DNA of 64,000 bases. Origin: Corinectria fuckeliana. Its lineage: Eukaryota; Ascomycota; Sordariomycetes; Hypocreales; Nectriaceae. Positions 45,701 to 60,700 of this stretch are shown here, piece by piece (position 1 is the stretch's first letter; every line of letters starts with the position of its first letter). The stretch lies in assembly GCA_019137255.1 (NCBI GenBank), contig WPDH01000280.1, positions 310,001 through 374,000 of the forward strand. Reading direction: 5' to 3'. The translations under genes and the position numbers were made by a program. The notes below the pieces were generated by a model. The model saw only the letters and a program-made list of their open reading frames with translations. It was not told the DNA's origin and did no database searches.

Positions 45701-48700
45701 GACTTGGCCGACGCCGCACTGAAGGGCCGTCGTGCATGAGCCACAAGCTCCGGCGTTGCAAACCTGCCCGGTGCCGCAGTCCGAGTTGAGCAAGCAAGGG
45801 GAGCATCGTCCAAGTGTACAAACTTGACCGCCGACGCATTGGCTGCTGGACGTGCAGGCAGCTTGGCAGATGCCCGAGATGCATACTTGGCCGCTGGCAC
45901 ATTGGCTATCGAGAAGACAGGTGCCGCAGAGGCCAGCTACACACACTTGGCCGGTGCCGCACTGCGTGTTGGAAGTGCAGCCGGTACAGAGGCCGGCGAG
46001 ACAGACCTGGCCGGCGGTGCACTGCGTGTTTGACGCGCAACCGGGACCGCAGATTCCAAGCGTACAGACGTTGCCAGAACCGCAGTCCGAGTTCTGGCTG
46101 CAGGCGCCGCATTGTCCAGACTTGCAAGCCTGACCAACGCCGCCGCACTGAGAGTTGTCGGTACAGTCGCCGCAGACGCCGTTGAGGCAGACGTCGCCGG
46201 TGCTGCACTGCGTGCTGTCCGTGCAGGCGCCGCATGCTCCGGCAGTACAGACGAGGTCGTCGCCGCACTGGGATGTCAGCGTACACGGGCGACAGACGCC
46301 GCTCTGGCAGATCTGTCCATTGGAGCAGCCGCTGTTGGCTGTGCAAGCAGGCGTGACGCTGGCCACGCAGAGCTCGTTCTGGCAAGCCCGGCCTGTGCCG
46401 CATTGTGCGTCCGAGGTGCAGCCAGTGCAAGTCCCCGACGGGCAGATTTGTCCGTCGGTGCACTGAGCCGCAGTGATACAGAGAGGGAGGAGGTTGGGGA
46501 GACAGTTGCCCAGCTGACAGATCTCGCTGGTGTCGCACTGGGAAGAAGACGTGCAGGTAGTGAGGACGTTGTCAACGCAAAGTCTCTGCTGACAGCTCTG
46601 GCCGGAGCCGCAGTCCGAGTCCGCAGAACACCCAGGAACACAGAGACCAAACTGACAGGCCTGACTGCTGCTGCAGCCGCTGTTGGAACGGCAGCCGGCG
46701 ATGCAGGAACCAAACTGGCAGATCTGCTGAGCAGCGCATTGCGTATCGGTGGTACATTGTGCCGGGTTAGGGGTACACTTCCCAGCTACACAAAGTTCGG
46801 TGCTGTTGCATCCCGAGTCCGCGGTGCAGGCGCTTGGTCCGTTGTAGACACAGCTGCCCCCGTTGCAGGCGCAGAGGCCAAAGAGGCAGAGGTTGCCATC
46901 GAGAACTTTACCGACACAATGGGTGTCACTGGCACACGCGGTTGACGGAACCACACAGCTGCCGCTCTGACAAACCTCGCCGCCGGCTTGGTCACAGTTG
47001 GCGTCGGAGCTGCAGGTAGGCGTCGTCGAGCCGCCAAGGGTGCAGACGCCGTTGAGGCACAGACAGACGCCAGGGAGGATACAAAGATTGGCACCGAGCA
47101 CGCAGTCGCTAGAACTGGTGCAGTCGGTGCTTGCCACGCAGGCTCCGCTCTGGCAGAGCTCGCCGGCCGCGCAGTCGGAGGTGGCCGAACACTGCGGGAT
47201 GCTGGGGTCAAGGGCGCAGACGCCGTCGACGCATACGCAGAGACCAAGAGTACAGAGACCGACGCTGAGGAGACAGTCGCCGGAACTGCTGCAGCCAGTG
47301 TTGGATATGTCGGTCGTACAAACGCCGACCGTGCAGACCTGGCCCTCGCCGCAGTCGTCGTTGCTGTCGCACGTGAGCGAGCGAGGAGCACAGGTGCCGA
47401 GAGCGCAGAACTCCTGGTTAGTGCAGTCGCTGTCCGACTGGCACTGGTCGGGAATCGAGGGGCGACAGAAGCCCAGGGTACAGACCTCGTCGTCGCCGCA
47501 GTTGGTGTTGGTGGTGCAAGGGGTCAGAGTAGACACGCAGAGACCAGCGACACACACTTCACTGTTTGAAGTGTTGCAATCCTCGTCGGCGCTGCATTCG
47601 AGAACAGTAGTAGGGAGGCATACTCCAAGAGTACATTGTTCGTTCTGGCTGCAATCGGTGTTTGACTGGCAACCACTGAGATTGCTGGGAAGGCAGACGC
47701 CACTGGTACAAGTCTGGTTGGTTGAGCAGCCCTCCGTAGCTGTGCAGGTGTTGAGAGCTTCGGGGAAGCAGACACCACCTGTGCAAGCAAAGCCCGAGCC
47801 ACAGTCAGTACTGGCTGTGCAGGCAGGGAACGATTCAGCAACACAAAGGCCCGCCCGACACACGTTGTTGGCGGGACAGTCCGTGTTGGCGGCACAGAGA
47901 ACAGACAGAGGCACGCAGAGGCCAGCCTCGCAGGTCTGGCCATCGCGGCATTGGAGATTGTTCTCGCAGCCGTTGAGCACTCCAGGGAGACAAGTGCCAA
48001 GTCTGCAAACCAGGCCCTCGGCGCAAGAATCATCCGTTCCACACGAGGGAAGCACCTGGGGAACACAGACACCCGAGGTACAGACCTCACGGTCTCCGCA
48101 ATCCGTAGTTGACGTACATGTGCCAACGGTGCTGGGAAAGCATACGCCAGCGGTACATGTTTCGCCCGTGCTGCAGTCCGTGTCCGCCTCGCAGTTGGGT
48201 AGGAGTTGAGCGACGCAGATACCGCCAGTGCAAGACTGTTCGCTCGTACAGTCGCTGGCAGATTGGCAGGTGACAACAGTCCGGGGAATGCAGTAGCCGA
48301 GTCGGCAGACCTCAGCCTCATCGCAGTTCGCATCGGTCGTGCAGCCGGTGAGAAGGTCTGGAAGGCAGACCTCAGCCACACATGTCTGACCAGTAGAACA
48401 GTCACTGTTGGCCTGGCAGCCACCGAGAACGCTGGGAAGACAGACACCGGAAGTACAGGTTTGGTTTGCACCGCAGTCAGACGACTCGATACAAGAGGGG
48501 AACACGGTCGAAAGACAGACACCCGCTGTGCAGGTCTGGCCCGTTCCACAGTCGGCGTCGGCGGCACAAGTTGTCGTATCTCTAGGAATGCAGACACCAA
48601 GTCTGCAAAGATCCGAGGTATCACAGTCGGTATCGGATGTGCAAGTGGGAAGGACGCTCGGAAGGCAAACTCCGTTCGTGCAGACTTGTCCAGATTCGCA

Positions 48701-51700
48701 AGTGTCGCTCGTCTCGCAGCCATTAAGGGTAGTAGGAAGGCAGAGACCGGCAGTGCAAGTCTCGCCTTCGGCGCAAGATGTGCTGTCAGTACAAGCTGGA
48801 TAGACCGTAGCAAGGCACACCCCTGCGGTACAGCTCTGTGTTAAGTCGCATTCGTCCGTAGAAACACAAACAGTAAGATTTTGGGGAATGCAGACACCGA
48901 GTCTACAGACGTCGCTATCGGCACAATCCGTACCGGCGGTGCAGTCAGGCAACACGTCCGGGAGACAGACACCAGCCACGCAAGCTTGGCCAGTGCCGCA
49001 GTCGTTGTTATCGGTGTCGCAAGTATCAAGCGTCTTTGGGACGCAGACGCCTGATATGCAGCTATCGGCCGAGACACAGTCTTGGTCGGCTGTGCATGTC
49101 GGGAGAGCCGGCGGAAGGCATATTCCGGACGTGCAAACCATTCCGTCTGTGCATGAATCATCATCAACACAAAGATTAAGAGTCTCGGGAATGCAGACCT
49201 CAAGCCTGCAAACTTGGTCGGTCGCACACTCAGAATCGGCAGAGCAAGTAGACAAGCCACTAGGAACACAGACGCCTGATGTGCAGTCTTGTCCTTCAAC
49301 GCAAGGCTGAGTATCACTGCACTCGGGCAGGAGAACGGGAAGACATACGCCTCCAGTACAAACCTGCCCGGCCGAGCAGTCGGCATCCGCTCCGCAGGTC
49401 GGGAAGACCTCTGGGATACAGAGACCAGCAGAGCAGATCTGACCGTCGCCGCATTGTTCATCGGTCTGGCAAGTAACGATAGTGCTAGGGACACAGACAC
49501 CAAGCCTGCAGAGCAGATTGCTGCCACAGTCGGAGTTGGCAGAACAAGCAGGAAGCTGAGCGGGAACGCAAAGACCCTGCACGCAAGTTTGGCCTTGACC
49601 ACAAGTATCGTCATCGACGTCGCACGTCGGGAAGACGTCAGGGAGGCAGGTCCCGGAGCTGCAAACTTGACCAGCACTACAATCCGTGTTGTCTGTGCAG
49701 TCTGGGAAGACCTCGGCGATGCAGATGCCAACTGCACAGACCTGTCCAGTCGCGCAAGAGTCGGTTGAGTTGCAGGTAACAACGGTCTCAGGCAGGCAAG
49801 TACCGAGTCGGCAAACTTGACCATTTCCGCAGTCGGAATTGCTAGAGCACGTCGAGAGGGTATCGGGAAGACAGACCCCTTCAGTGCAAGTCTGATCCGC
49901 TGCACAAGGATTGTCCGTTCCGCAGGAAGGGAGAGCCTCAGGGAGACACAGCCCAGCCTTACAGGCAAGACTACCACCACAGTCGGTATCTTGTTGACAA
50001 GCGGGGAAAGCCTCTGGAACACAGAGGCCAGCTGTACAGATCTGGCTGGCACCACACTGCTGATCTGTTGTGCATGCGGTAATGGTCTCAGGGATGCAGA
50101 CGTTCAGGCGACAAACCTGGCCAGAACCACAGTCTGGATCAGTCTGGCAGGTCGCAAGAGCGTCAGGAAGGCAGACGCCGGAGGTGCAAGTTTGACCCTC
50201 ATCGCAAGTCTCGCCGTCCGAGCAGGAGCCCAGGGTATTGGGGAGGCAGACACCGCCAGTGCAAGAATTGTCTCTTCCACAGTCGGAATCCTGCTGGCAA
50301 GTGGGGAATACCCCGGGGAGGCAGATTCCTGCAGTGCAGGTCTGGTTACCACTGCAGTCTTGAGCGGTCACACACCCGGTGATAGTTTCGGGAAGACAAA
50401 GGTTGAGTCGACAGACTTGGCCGGAGGCACAGTCCGAGTCGGTACCGCAGGAAGGAAGGGCGTCTGGAACACAGATGCCAGAGACACAGGTTTCCTCAGA
50501 GGAGCAATCACCTTCAGTCTGGCAGCCGTCGAAAACGTTTGGAATACAGACGCTAGCGGTACAGGTCTGGTTGCTGCCGCAGCCGCTATCGACTGTACAG
50601 CTAGGGAAGGCCTCTGGAAGACAGACACCCGCTGTGCAGGTTTGGTCATCGGTGCAATCGGTATCCGCAGCGCAGACAGTGACATTTGCGGGAATGCAAA
50701 GGTCAAGTCGGCAGACCTGGTTGAGGCCACAGTCGGTATCGATCGCACAAGCTGGAAGATTGGTTGGGAGGCAGACGCCTGACTGGCAGGTTTGCCCATC
50801 GGCGCAAGCAGTGTCGTCGGTGCAAGTCGGCAGTGTATCAGGCAGACAGACACCATTGAAGCAGGATGCGCTGCTGCCACAGTCGTCCGAGATTTCGCAA
50901 GCTGGGAAGACCTCTGGAGTGCAAAGCCCAGCAGTGCAGATCTGGCTCGTGCCGCAGTCTGCGGTAGTTGTGCATGCAGTAATGACCTCGGGGATGCAAA
51001 GGCTAAGACGGCACACCTGATCAGCAGCGCAGTCGGCGTCAGCTGTGCAGTCAGGCAAGCCGGCTGGAAGGCAGACTCCTGACAGACAAGTCTGACCATC
51101 AGTGCAACCATCGTCGCTCTCACAGGTAGGCAAGGTATTCGGTAGACAGGAGCCTCCTACACAAGTGTCGGCGCCATCACAATCGGTATCAGCCTCGCAG
51201 GTGGGGAATACTGCTGCAACACAGAGGCCAGCGGTGCAAACCAGGTCGCTATCACAGTCGGCGGTAGTCGAGCAAGCTGCAAGAGTCTCGGGAATACAAT
51301 ATCCGAGTCTGCAGACCTTCCCATCGCCGCAAGCAGCATCGCTGTCGCAGGTGGCCAAAGTGTCGGGCAAGCAAACGCCTACGACGCAAGATTGACCTTC
51401 CGCGCAAGGGTTGTCGCTATCCGAGCATGCAGGTAGGACGTCTGGCAGGCAAACACCAGCGGTGCAGACCTGGCCATTGTCGCAGTTGTCATTAGAGGCG
51501 CAAGGTGGGAAGACCGAAGGAAGGCAGACACCAGAGGAACAAGCCTGGCCATCGCCACAGTCGGTATCAGCTTGACAGGTTGTGAGATTGCTGGGAACAC
51601 AGAATCCCAGTCGGCAAATTTGTGTATTTTGACAATCAGAATCAGCAGCGCATGCAGGTAGGGCATCGGGAAGACAGACGCCGCTCCTGCAGGCCTGGCC

Positions 51701-54700
51701 TTCAGCGCAGTCTGAATCGACGGTGCAGTCGGTCAGGGTAGACGGGAGACAGGTGCCGGCCGAGCAAGATTGTCCCTCGAGGCAGTCCGAATCGGCAGTG
51801 CAAGTTGAGAATTCCGATGTAATGCAGATACCACCGACGCAGACGAGTTCGTTATCGCAAAGCTCAGTGTCGGAACAGATCGTAAGAGTTCGGGGAATGC
51901 AAACACCAAGTCTGCAAACCTCACCAAAGGCACACTGCGAGTCTTGGGAGCATGTGGGCAGGGCGTCAGGCAGACAGATTCCTTCCGTACAGACCTGGCC
52001 AGAGCTGCAAGGGGTATCATCATCACAGGTCGGTAGGGTGTTGGGTAGACAGGATCCACCAGTGCAGACCTCGCCGTTGTTGCAGTCCTGGTCCTCAGTG
52101 CAAGTCGGGAAGACTCCCGGAAGACAAAGGCCAGCGAGACAAGTGTCGGTTCCACTGCAATCGGAATCAGAGGTACAGGTAGTGACCTCCGCGGGAAGAC
52201 AGTTACCGAGTCTGCACACCTGATCACCAGAACACTGGGTATCGGTGGTGCAAGAAGGCAAAATATCGGGAAGACAGACTCCAGATACACAAGCCTGGTT
52301 GGCATCGCAGTCCTCGGTATCCTGACAAGTAGGAACAACAGTGGGGAGACAAACGCCTGCTGTGCAGGTAAAGTTCGCATTACAGTTGGTGTCTGTCTGG
52401 CAGGAAGGGAGGACTGAGGCCAGGCATATACCACCTGTGCAGGTCTTGTCACCGTCGCAGTCGGTATCAGATTGACAGGCCGTCAGGTCCAAAGGAACAC
52501 AGATACCAAGCCTACAGACTTGCGCGCCACTGCAGTCGCTTTGAGACGCGCAAGTTGGGAGGACGTCAGGTAGGCAGACTCCTCCAGCGCAGGATTGGCT
52601 GGTTGCACACTCAGAATCGTCTGAACATGTGTCGACTCCAGCGGGCAAGCAAGTACCTGCTGTACAAGTCAGTCCGCCGCTGCAATCCGTCGACGACTCG
52701 CAAGTCGGGAATAGCTCAGGAACGCAGAGACCAGCAGAACAGGTTTGACCATCGGTACAGTCATCTGCCGTTGTGCAAGAAACAAAATCTCGAGGAACAC
52801 AAACCCCCAGGCGACAAAGAAGGTTGCTGGCGCATTCAGAATTGTCGGCACAGGATGGAAGGATACTCGGAAGACAGACTCCTCCGGTACAGGTTTGATC
52901 GTTAGGACACGAGTTCTCGGGTCCACAAGTAGGAAGGGTGTCCGGCAAGCAGGTACCTGCGGTGCAAGTCTGGCCATTGTTGCAGTTGATAGTATTCTCG
53001 CAAGTAGGAAAGACTGTGGGAAGGCATACGCCGGCCGTACAAGTCTCCGACGAGTCACATGTATCGTCTGAGTCGCAAGACGTAATGACTAGAGGGAGAC
53101 AGGCTCCCAGTCTGCAGACCTGATCATTATCGCAGTCAGTGTCTGCTTCACAGGTAGGCAGAACGGCGGGAAGGCAGACGCCAGCTGTGCAAGTCTGTCC
53201 AGTCTCGCAAGTGGTGTTATTATCGCAGGCGTTGATAGTGTCGGGTAGGCATAGGCCTGCTATGCAAGATTGTCCCTGCGCACAATCCGTAGCTGATGTG
53301 CAGGTCGGGAAGACTTCAGGAAGACAAACTCCACCGGCGCAAGTCTGGCCGTCGGCGCAAGGTTCTTCGTCTGAGCAGCTGATGAGGTCGCGAGGAAGGC
53401 ATACGGCGAGTCTGCAGACCTGGGTACTGGCGCATTGATCGTCGGATTCGCAAGTAGGTAGGAACTTGGGAAGACAGGCTCCATTAATACAGGACTCTCC
53501 ATCACTGCAATCGGTATCATCCGTACATTGAGTGATAACATCAGGGATGCACGACCCTGAGACGCAGACATCGCCACCGGTACAGCCCTCAGCGGTAGTA
53601 CAGGCTGGGAAGACAGTCGGGAGACAAACACCGCCTGTACAGGTTTGGTCATCGGCACAGGCTTCATTAGAATCGCATGTGGTGACTTCCTTGGGGAAGC
53701 AAACGCCGAGCCTGCAAACCTGTTGACCGGGTTGACCGGTGCAGTCATTGTCGACGGAGCAGGTAGGTAGGACTATAGGAAGACAGACACCAGTGGTGCA
53801 GGTCTGGCCCGCGCCGCAAGTGTTGTTTCCATCGGTACAAGCTGCGAGCGTGCTTGGGAGACAGACGCCCGCAGTACAGCTGTCACCATCGGCACAGTCG
53901 GTATCGGCCGTACATGAAGGGATAGCCAGAGCGATGCAAATTCCGGCTGTGCAAGCCTCGGTGGAAGCACAGTCGGTGTCGGAGATGCACACCGAGAGAT
54001 CATTGGGAATGCAGACACTGAGACGACAGACGCTGTCGGTACTGCAATCCGCGTCGGCTATGCAAGTGTTCAAGGTATCAGGAAGACAGGCGCCAGATGT
54101 GCAGGTTTGACCGGATTCGCACCCCGTATCGTCAGTACAGCCAGCAATACCAACGGGAAGGCAGAGGCCGGCCGTGCAGGTGTTGCCGCTGCCACAGTCG
54201 TCGCTGGTCTGGCAACCGGAGAAGACCTCAGGAACGCAAAGACCAGCCGTGCAAGTCTGCGAAGCGCCACAATCGGTATTGTTTTGACACGCAGTAATCT
54301 CCTGGGGAATACACACTCCGAGTCGACAAGCCTCGCCAGAACGGCAATCGGTATCACGAGTGCAATCGGGCAATATGTCGGGAAGACAGACTCCTGAAGT
54401 ACAGGTTTGCCCGGAAGCACAAGGCTTTCCATCATCGCAGGCCGGTAGAGTAGTGGGGAGACAGACACCAGCAACGCAGAGGTTATCAGCGTCGCAGTTT
54501 GAGTCTGTTTGACAAAGAGGGAAGGTTGAGGAGAGGCAAATTCCGCCGGTACAAGCCTGGTCGACAGCGCATTCCTCGTCAACTTGACAAAGTGCAAGGT
54601 CCTGGGGAACGCATACACCGAGCCGACAGAGTAAGTCGCTGGCGCAGTCGCTGTCGGCTGAACAAAAAGGCAAAGAATCTGGGAGGCATACTCCTTGGGT

Positions 54701-57700
54701 GCAAGTCTGGCCGTCGTCGCAATCGCTAGTCTCAGTACAAGTAGCGAGACCCGTCGGAAGGCAGACGCCGCCGGTGCATGTCTCGCTGCTGCCACAGTCC
54801 GAGTCTTGCTCACACGTGTGGAAGACCTTTAGTATGCAGATACCGCCAGTACATGTTTGGTTCTCAGTGCAATCTGTGTCAGCCGTGCAAGTATTGAGCT
54901 CCTGGGGGAGGCAGACTCCGAGGCGACAGACGCCGTTATCACAGTCGGTGTCGGCGGTACAAGCAGGCAGTGTCGGGAGACAGACTCCCATAGTGCATGT
55001 CTGGTCTTGCCCGCAAGGTTTCTCGTCTGAGCAGGCGTCCAAGCTGCCGGGAAGACAGACGCCGGCGGTACATGCCTGTCCGGTACCACAGTCCGTGTTT
55101 GCCGTACATGTAGGAAAGACAATTGGGAGGCAGACTCCTCCGGTACAAGTTTGGCCATCAGCGCATGAGCTATCCGTCTCACAGACGGTAATGTCTGAGG
55201 GAAGACAGACACCTAAGCGGCATACGCCGTCGTCCTCGCAATCGCTATCGGACGAGCAATTAGACAACACCCGTGGGAGACAGACGCCGGAAGTACATGT
55301 CTGAGACGCAGTACAGTCAGAGGCCAGCGTGCAGGCATCCAGACCAAGGGGAAGACAGAGACCAGCCGTACAGGATTCGCCTGAAGCGCAGTCAGAGTCT
55401 GCGGTGCAGGTGGGGTATAGAGGAGGTAGGCAAATTCCGCCGGTGCACACATCGTCTGCAGTACAGTCGGTATCGGCCTGGCAAACTGTGGTTTCCTGGG
55501 GAATACAGACGCCGAGTCGGCAAAGCTGATCGACGGCGCAATCCGAGTCAAGATTGCAGTCAGGGAGGACTGCAGGAAGACAGGCTCCTGACACACAGGT
55601 AAGACCGTCGCCACAGTCAGTATCAGGCGTACAAGGCTGGATGGCATCCGGGAGGCAGACACCGTTGGCGCAAGCCTCTGAGGTACCACAGTCGCTATCA
55701 GATTGACAAGGAGGCAATAGCGTCGGAAGACAAATACCACCAGTGCAGCTCTGATCCGTGTTGCAGTCACTGTCGCTCTGGCAGGTGGCGAGGGGCGAAG
55801 GTAAACAAACGCCAAGTCTGCAGACATCGCCACCTCCACAGTCCGTATCAGCCGCACACGCGGGCAGGACAGACGGAAGGCAAGCGCCAGCAGTACAGGT
55901 TTGGCCATCACCGCAATCTGAGTCACCAGAGCAGCCACCAAGGCCATAAGGAAGACACGTCCCAGCAGTGCAGTCTTCGCCATTATCGCAGTCGTTGTTT
56001 GACTGACAGGGAGAAAAGATCGATGCAAGGCAGACACCAGCAAGGCAAGTCAGGTTTTCAGAGCAGTCGGTGTCGGCGGTGCAGGTCACTAGGTCCCTCG
56101 GAACGCAAACGCCAAGCCTACATACTTCTTCAGCAGTGCAGGTGGTGTCGTCCGAGCAGGTAGGCAAGACTGTTGGGAGGCAAACGCTCTCAGTGCAGGT
56201 CTGGTTATCGGCACATGGGGTATCGTCCCCGCAGTTGTTCAGGCCACTGGGAAGGCAAATGCCCGCAGTGCAGACCTGCCCGGTGGTGCAGTCACCGTCA
56301 GCTTGACAGTCGGGGAAGACTTCTGGGAGGCAGACGCCTGCTGTGCAAGCTTGGCTAGTGCCGCAGTCTCCGTCAGCAGTACAGGTTGCAAGGTCAGTAG
56401 GCAGGCAAACGCCAAGTCTACAGACCTCATCACTACCACAAGCAGTGTCGTCTGAGCAGGTAGGCAGTACTGTTGGCAGACAGACGCCTCCGGTGCAAGA
56501 TTGACCTTCAGGGCACGCGGCATTGGTAGAACAGTTGCTTAAGTCGGCTGGAAGACAAATTCCACCGGTGCAGGTCACGCCGTCTTGGCAATCCGTATCT
56601 GCTGTGCAGTCTGGGAAAGGCTTAGGGACGCAAATTCCAGCGGCACAAGTCTGAGCGTTGCTACAATCGGCGTCGGCTTGACAGACCGAAAGATCTCGAG
56701 GAATGCACACTCCAAGTCTACAGGCCTCATCGGTAGCGCAGCCGGAGTCTTCAGAGCAAGTAGGTAGAACAGTGGGGAGGCAGACTCCGGCAGAGCAAGT
56801 CTGATCAGCAAGACAATCGGAGTCAGCTGAGCAGGTGTTGATATTGTTGGGAAGGCAGATTCCTGCTTCGCAAGATTCGCCAGTACCGCAATCCGTAGTA
56901 GAGTTACATGTAGGAAATACGGTTGGTAGGCAAATCCCGGCTGTGCAAGTCTGGCCCTCGCCGCAGGATGTATTGCTGTCGCAAGTTGACAGGTCTCTAG
57001 GAATGCACACCCCGACTCTGCAAACCTCGTTCACCTCGCAAGTGCTGTCGTCTGTGCAGGCGGGCAGAATCGTCGGGAGACAAACGCCCCCGGTACAACT
57101 CTGAGAGGTAGAGCAATCGGCATCAGTCGTGCAGGTGTTGATGGTATCTGGAAGGCAGACACCTGCCTGACAAACCTGACCGGTACTACAGTCGGTAGCA
57201 ACATTGCATGTGGGGAAAACCTCAGTAATGCATATTCCGCTTGTGCAGGTCTGTCCCTCTCCGCAAGAGGCGTCGGTGTCGCAAGTGGCAAGATCCCTAG
57301 GAATACAGACACCAAGTCTGCAGACCTGATCGGCATCACAAGCTGCATCGCCCTGACAAGTGGGCAGGATAGTGGGTAGGCATACGCCGCTGATACAGGT
57401 CTGTGAAGTGGAACAGTCCGCATCAGTTGAGCAAGTATCGATGGTGTCAGGAAGACAAATGCCAGCCTGACAAACCTGACTTCCAGTACAGTCCGTGCTG
57501 GTTGTGCAAGTAGGAAAGACTTCGGCTAGACAGATTCCAGCTGTGCATACTTGACCATCGCTACAAGCATCATCGTTGTCGCAGGGCGTAAGGTCTTGGG
57601 GAATACAAACGCCAAGCTTGCAGACCTGGTCAACGTCGCAAGAGCTGTCGTCTGTGCAAGCCGGTAAGATGGTCGGCAGGCAAATTCCACCAGTGCAGGT

Positions 57701-60700
57701 TTGAGTAGACAAGCAGTCGGCATCAGCTGTACAATTGTTGACAGCTTCTGGAAGACATATTCCAGACTGGCAGGTCTCGCCGCTGTCACAGTCTGTGGTG
57801 GCTGTACAGGCTGGGAAGGCATCTGGAAGACAGACGCCCGCTGTGCAAGTTTCCACATCACTGCAATCTGTAATACTGACACAGACTGTAAGATTCCGGG
57901 GAATACATACGCCTAGTCGGCAAAGCCCGTCATTGTCGCAATCAGTATCAGTCGTGCAGCTCGGCAAGATGGATGGAAGACAGACTCCGCTTGTGCAGGA
58001 CTGGCCTGTAGAGCAGTCTCCGTCTGTAGAACAGCTCTGAACAGCGGCAGGAAGGCAGATATCGGCCTGACATGTCTCGCCACTGGTGCAATCGGTAGTG
58101 CTTGTACAGACAGGAAAGACCTTGGGAAGGCAGACCCCAGCTGTACAGACATTACCGTCAGCACACTCATTATCGGTGCCACAGGTTGTCAATGTTCGGG
58201 GAACGCAGACGCCAAGGCGGCAGACGTTATCGCTGCTGCAGTCTGTATCAGCCGTACAGACGGGCAGAACTGTTGGAAAGCAGACTCCGCCAGTGCAAGC
58301 TTGGTTCTCGGAGCAGTCTCCATCAGTCGAACAAGTCTGGACAGTGGCTGGAAGACATATGTTAGCCTGGCAAGCCTGGCTAGTGCTACAGTCGGTATCG
58401 GTGGTGCAGGCAGGTAACACTGTGGGGAGACAGATTCCGGCAGTACAGGTCTGGTTATTAGAGCAGTCGTTGTCGGCGCTGCAGACGGTAATATCTCGAG
58501 GCACACAGACGCCAAGTCGGCAGACCTGGGTATCGTCGCATGCCGAATCGGTGTCACACTGAGGTAGTATATCGGGAAGGCAGACACCACTCGTGCAAAC
58601 CTGGTTGTCAGAGCATTCTGAACTGATAGAGCAAGACTGAACACCTTGGGGAAGGCAGACGCCTGCAGTGCAGACCTCTCCAGTACTGCAACCCGCATCG
58701 GATGTGCAGCCAGGGAGAACCTGGGGAAGACAAATTCCAGCGGTACAGACCTGACCAGTGGAACAATCGGCGTCGACCCCACAAACTGTAAGATCCCTGG
58801 GCACACAAACACCAAGTCGGCAGACCTCGCTGCTCGAGCATGTTGAATCATCAGTACATTCTGGCAGGATGGCTGGAAGGCAGGCTCCAGCAGTGCAAAT
58901 CTGGCTATTCGTGCAGTCTGTATCAGTTGAGCAGGTGTCGATGCCGCTAGGAAGGCAGATTCCAGCAGTGCAGACCTCATTCGAGCCGCAGGCCGAGTCA
59001 GACGCACACTCAGGGAGAACTTGGGCGATGCAGATTCCGCCAGTACAGGCTTGATCGGACTCGCAGTCGACATCGCCCTGGCAGACTGTCAAGGGGTCTG
59101 GGACACAGACGCCAAGTCGACATAGTTGATTGTCGCCACAGCTACTGTCTGCAGTGCAGGTAGGCAGAGTGTCGGGAAGACAGGCGCCACTAGTACAACT
59201 CTGACCATCAGAACAGTCTGAATCTGCGGTGCAAGTAGAGATGGTTTGGGGAAGGCAGACGCCAGCAACGCATGACTGGTCATCGGCACAGTTTTGATCG
59301 GTCGTGCAAGGTGGGAAAAGCCCAGGGAGACAGACGCCGGCGGTACAAACCTGGCCGGTGATGCAGTCCCCATCAGCTTGACAGACAGTAAGCTCCTCAG
59401 GGATGCAGACTCCGAGTCGGCAAACCTGATCGCTGCCACAGTCACTATCGAGACTGCAGGTAGGCAAAGCGTCAGGGAGGCAGAGACCTGATGTGCAGGC
59501 TTGTCCTTGAGCACAGTCCGAGTTGGCTGTGCAGGTATCTAGGCCTTGAGGCAAGCAAACACTAGCGAGACACGATTCGTCCTGGCCGCAGTTCTCATCG
59601 GAAGTACACGAGGCAAATAGTGGCAGGCAAACACCAGCTGTGCAAGACTGGCCAGGTCCGCAGTCAGCATCTGATGTGCAGGTGCTGAGCGTGTCTGGAA
59701 TGCAAGCTCCGAGTCTGCAAATTTGCTGGTCGCCTGTACAGTCGCTGTCGTCGGTACAGGGTAGCAAAGTGCCCGGAAGGCAAACTCCAGATGTGCAAGT
59801 CTGTCCTGTCGAACAGTCGGAATCCGCAGTGCAGGTATTTAGGTTTTGAGGGAAACAAGTTCCGCCGAGGCAAGCTTCTTCGTCGCCGCAATCAGTATTG
59901 GTCGTGCAGGTTGGGAAAACCGTAGGTAGGCAGATTCCGGCCGTGCAAGATTGCCCATTTCCGCAATCGCTGTCCGCTGAGCACACGATGACGGTGGAAG
60001 GAACACAAACTCCGAGTCGACAGACCTCCTGCTGGCCGGTGCACTGGCTATCGACGGAGCATAAAGGAAGAGCAGACGGAAGGCATACTCCAGAAGTGCA
60101 AGTCTGGCCCGTTGCACAGTCCGTATCCGCTGTGCATGTATCGATGCCTTGGGGAAGACATATGCCACCAAGGCATGATTCTTCTGGTCTACAATCGGTA
60201 TTGGTCGAGCAGCCAGGGAGGGCTTTTGGAAGGCACACGCCAGCTGTGCAAGTTTGAGTGGCATCGCAATCGTCGTTAGAAGCGCATGAGGCGATGGCCT
60301 CCGGGATACAGACTCCGAGTCGGCAGACGTCTTGTCCGCTGGTGCAGTCGCTGTCGACAGTGCACACGGGAAGATCTGTTGGAAGGCAGACCCCAGCCGT
60401 GCAAGTTTGTCCCTCCGCACACGGGTTTTCAGTCCCGCAGGTATCGAGGCCTGAAGGCAAACAGGTTCCCCCAATACAGGACTGGTTTGAGCCACAGTCC
60501 GAATCAGTTGTGCAATTGGGGAAGACTTGCGTAATGCAGATACCGCCCGAGCAATCTTCGGTATCGCTACAATCATCCGCAGTCGTGCATGGGGTCAAGG
60601 TTTGAGGAAGACAGACACCCAATCGGCACACTTCCTGGTCACCCGTACAGTTGGTATCAGCCGTGCATGCAGGTAGAGTTGCTGGAAGACAGACTCCAGA

